From assembly GCA_027053375.1 (NCBI GenBank), contig JALUJC010000306.1:1-7316 (forward strand): a DNA stretch of 7,316 bases, given 5' to 3'. Each line of letters starts with the position of its first letter. Within the stretch, counting starts at the first letter, position 1. Made by a program: the position numbers and the translations under genes. The notes under the pieces are model-generated. The model had not been told where the DNA came from. It worked only from the letters and a program-made list of their open reading frames with translations, and searched no databases. Of this stretch, positions 7,216 to 7,316 are shown one piece after another. Origin of the DNA: Caldifarciminota bacterium. Lineage in GTDB: Bacteria > Hydrothermota > Hydrothermia > S141-80.

Positions 7216-7270
7216 ACCGCAATGTACTGTGCCAGGAATGATCGTTGGAGATGCTGTATCCTTCCCGGTT

Positions 7271-7316
7271 ATGTACCCCGTCCTGGCACTGGACCTGGAT
7301 CACACGCTTCTGGATG
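7271..7316 (+). CDS. HAD-superfamily hydrolase, N-terminal fragment running off the window
   Basis: Only 15 codons are visible. They read MYPVLALDLDHTLLD, which is a hydrophobic beta strand followed by HAD motif I (DxDxT), with the nucleophile Asp8 and the acid/base Asp10. Cof-type and other small-molecule phosphatases of this superfamily commonly begin this way within the first ten residues, which favours the ATG at 7271. An in-frame ATG at 7238 would add 11 residues (MIVGDAVSFPV) but has AGGA directly abutting it. For the 7271 start the nearest purine run, GGAG at 7247-7250, is too far away for a standard site, so the start stays uncertain. The subfamily and substrate cannot be told from this fragment. 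Confidence 0.72.
   Translation, partial: MYPVLALDLDHTLLD

Larger units (their letters stand above)
7152..7270. other. Divergent intergenic region between the hydrolase and HAD genes
   Basis: These 119 bp separate two outward-facing genes, so they must hold promoters for both directions unless the plus-strand gene starts earlier. They contain the candidate minus-strand promoter and an 8-bp perfect inverted repeat (GTTTGAAG at 7164-7171, CTTCAAAC at 7210-7217). No convincing plus-strand promoter, terminator or RNA was seen. Confidence 0.6.

Noticed and set aside
7238..7316. Earlier start (ATG at 7238) for the HAD gene
   Set aside because: It is possible, but the AGGA abuts the ATG with no spacer and the HAD family usually begins just before the motif I strand, so 7271 was preferred.

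Overview
The window is a densely packed bacterial segment. One minus-strand cluster of five genes fills nearly all of it, and a divergent plus-strand gene begins at the right edge. In transcription order (right to left) the cluster encodes a cysteine hydrolase of the isochorismatase/nicotinamidase family (7151-6552), alanyl-tRNA synthetase alaS (6555-3958), two tandem paralogous secreted beta-propeller proteins of the choice-of-anchor B type (3924-2554 and 2529-1186), and an aldehyde dehydrogenase (1186 to beyond the left edge). At 7271 a HAD-superfamily phosphatase starts on the plus strand and runs off the right end.

The layout is operon-like. Junctions are a 4-bp ATGA overlap (hydrolase/alaS), a 33-bp gap (alaS/propeller B), a 24-bp gap (propeller B/propeller A) and a 1-bp TGATG overlap (propeller A/aldehyde dehydrogenase). 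All five genes have purine-rich Shine-Dalgarno sequences. The only real regulatory space is the 119-bp divergent region 7152-7270, which holds a plausible promoter for the cluster. No internal terminator is visible, and no gene-free stretch exceeds 300 bases.

Organism: the DNA is GC-rich, and ATG starts with strong AGGAGG-type sites are the rule. Both propeller proteins carry a signal peptide and a C-terminal beta-rich tail that resembles type IX secretion sorting domains (LLD..GR ... LP.G.Y). Such tails are typical of the Bacteroidota/Chlorobi/FCB lineages and of related candidate phyla, often thermophilic ones. The lineage assignment is an inference and no closer name can be supported.

Functionally the set is mixed: a housekeeping synthetase, two probable NAD-related or aldehyde-related metabolic enzymes, and two exported propellers of unknown role. 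No mobile element, CRISPR array, tRNA or rRNA was recognised. The most distinctive item is the tandem pair of secreted propellers placed inside an otherwise cytosolic operon.
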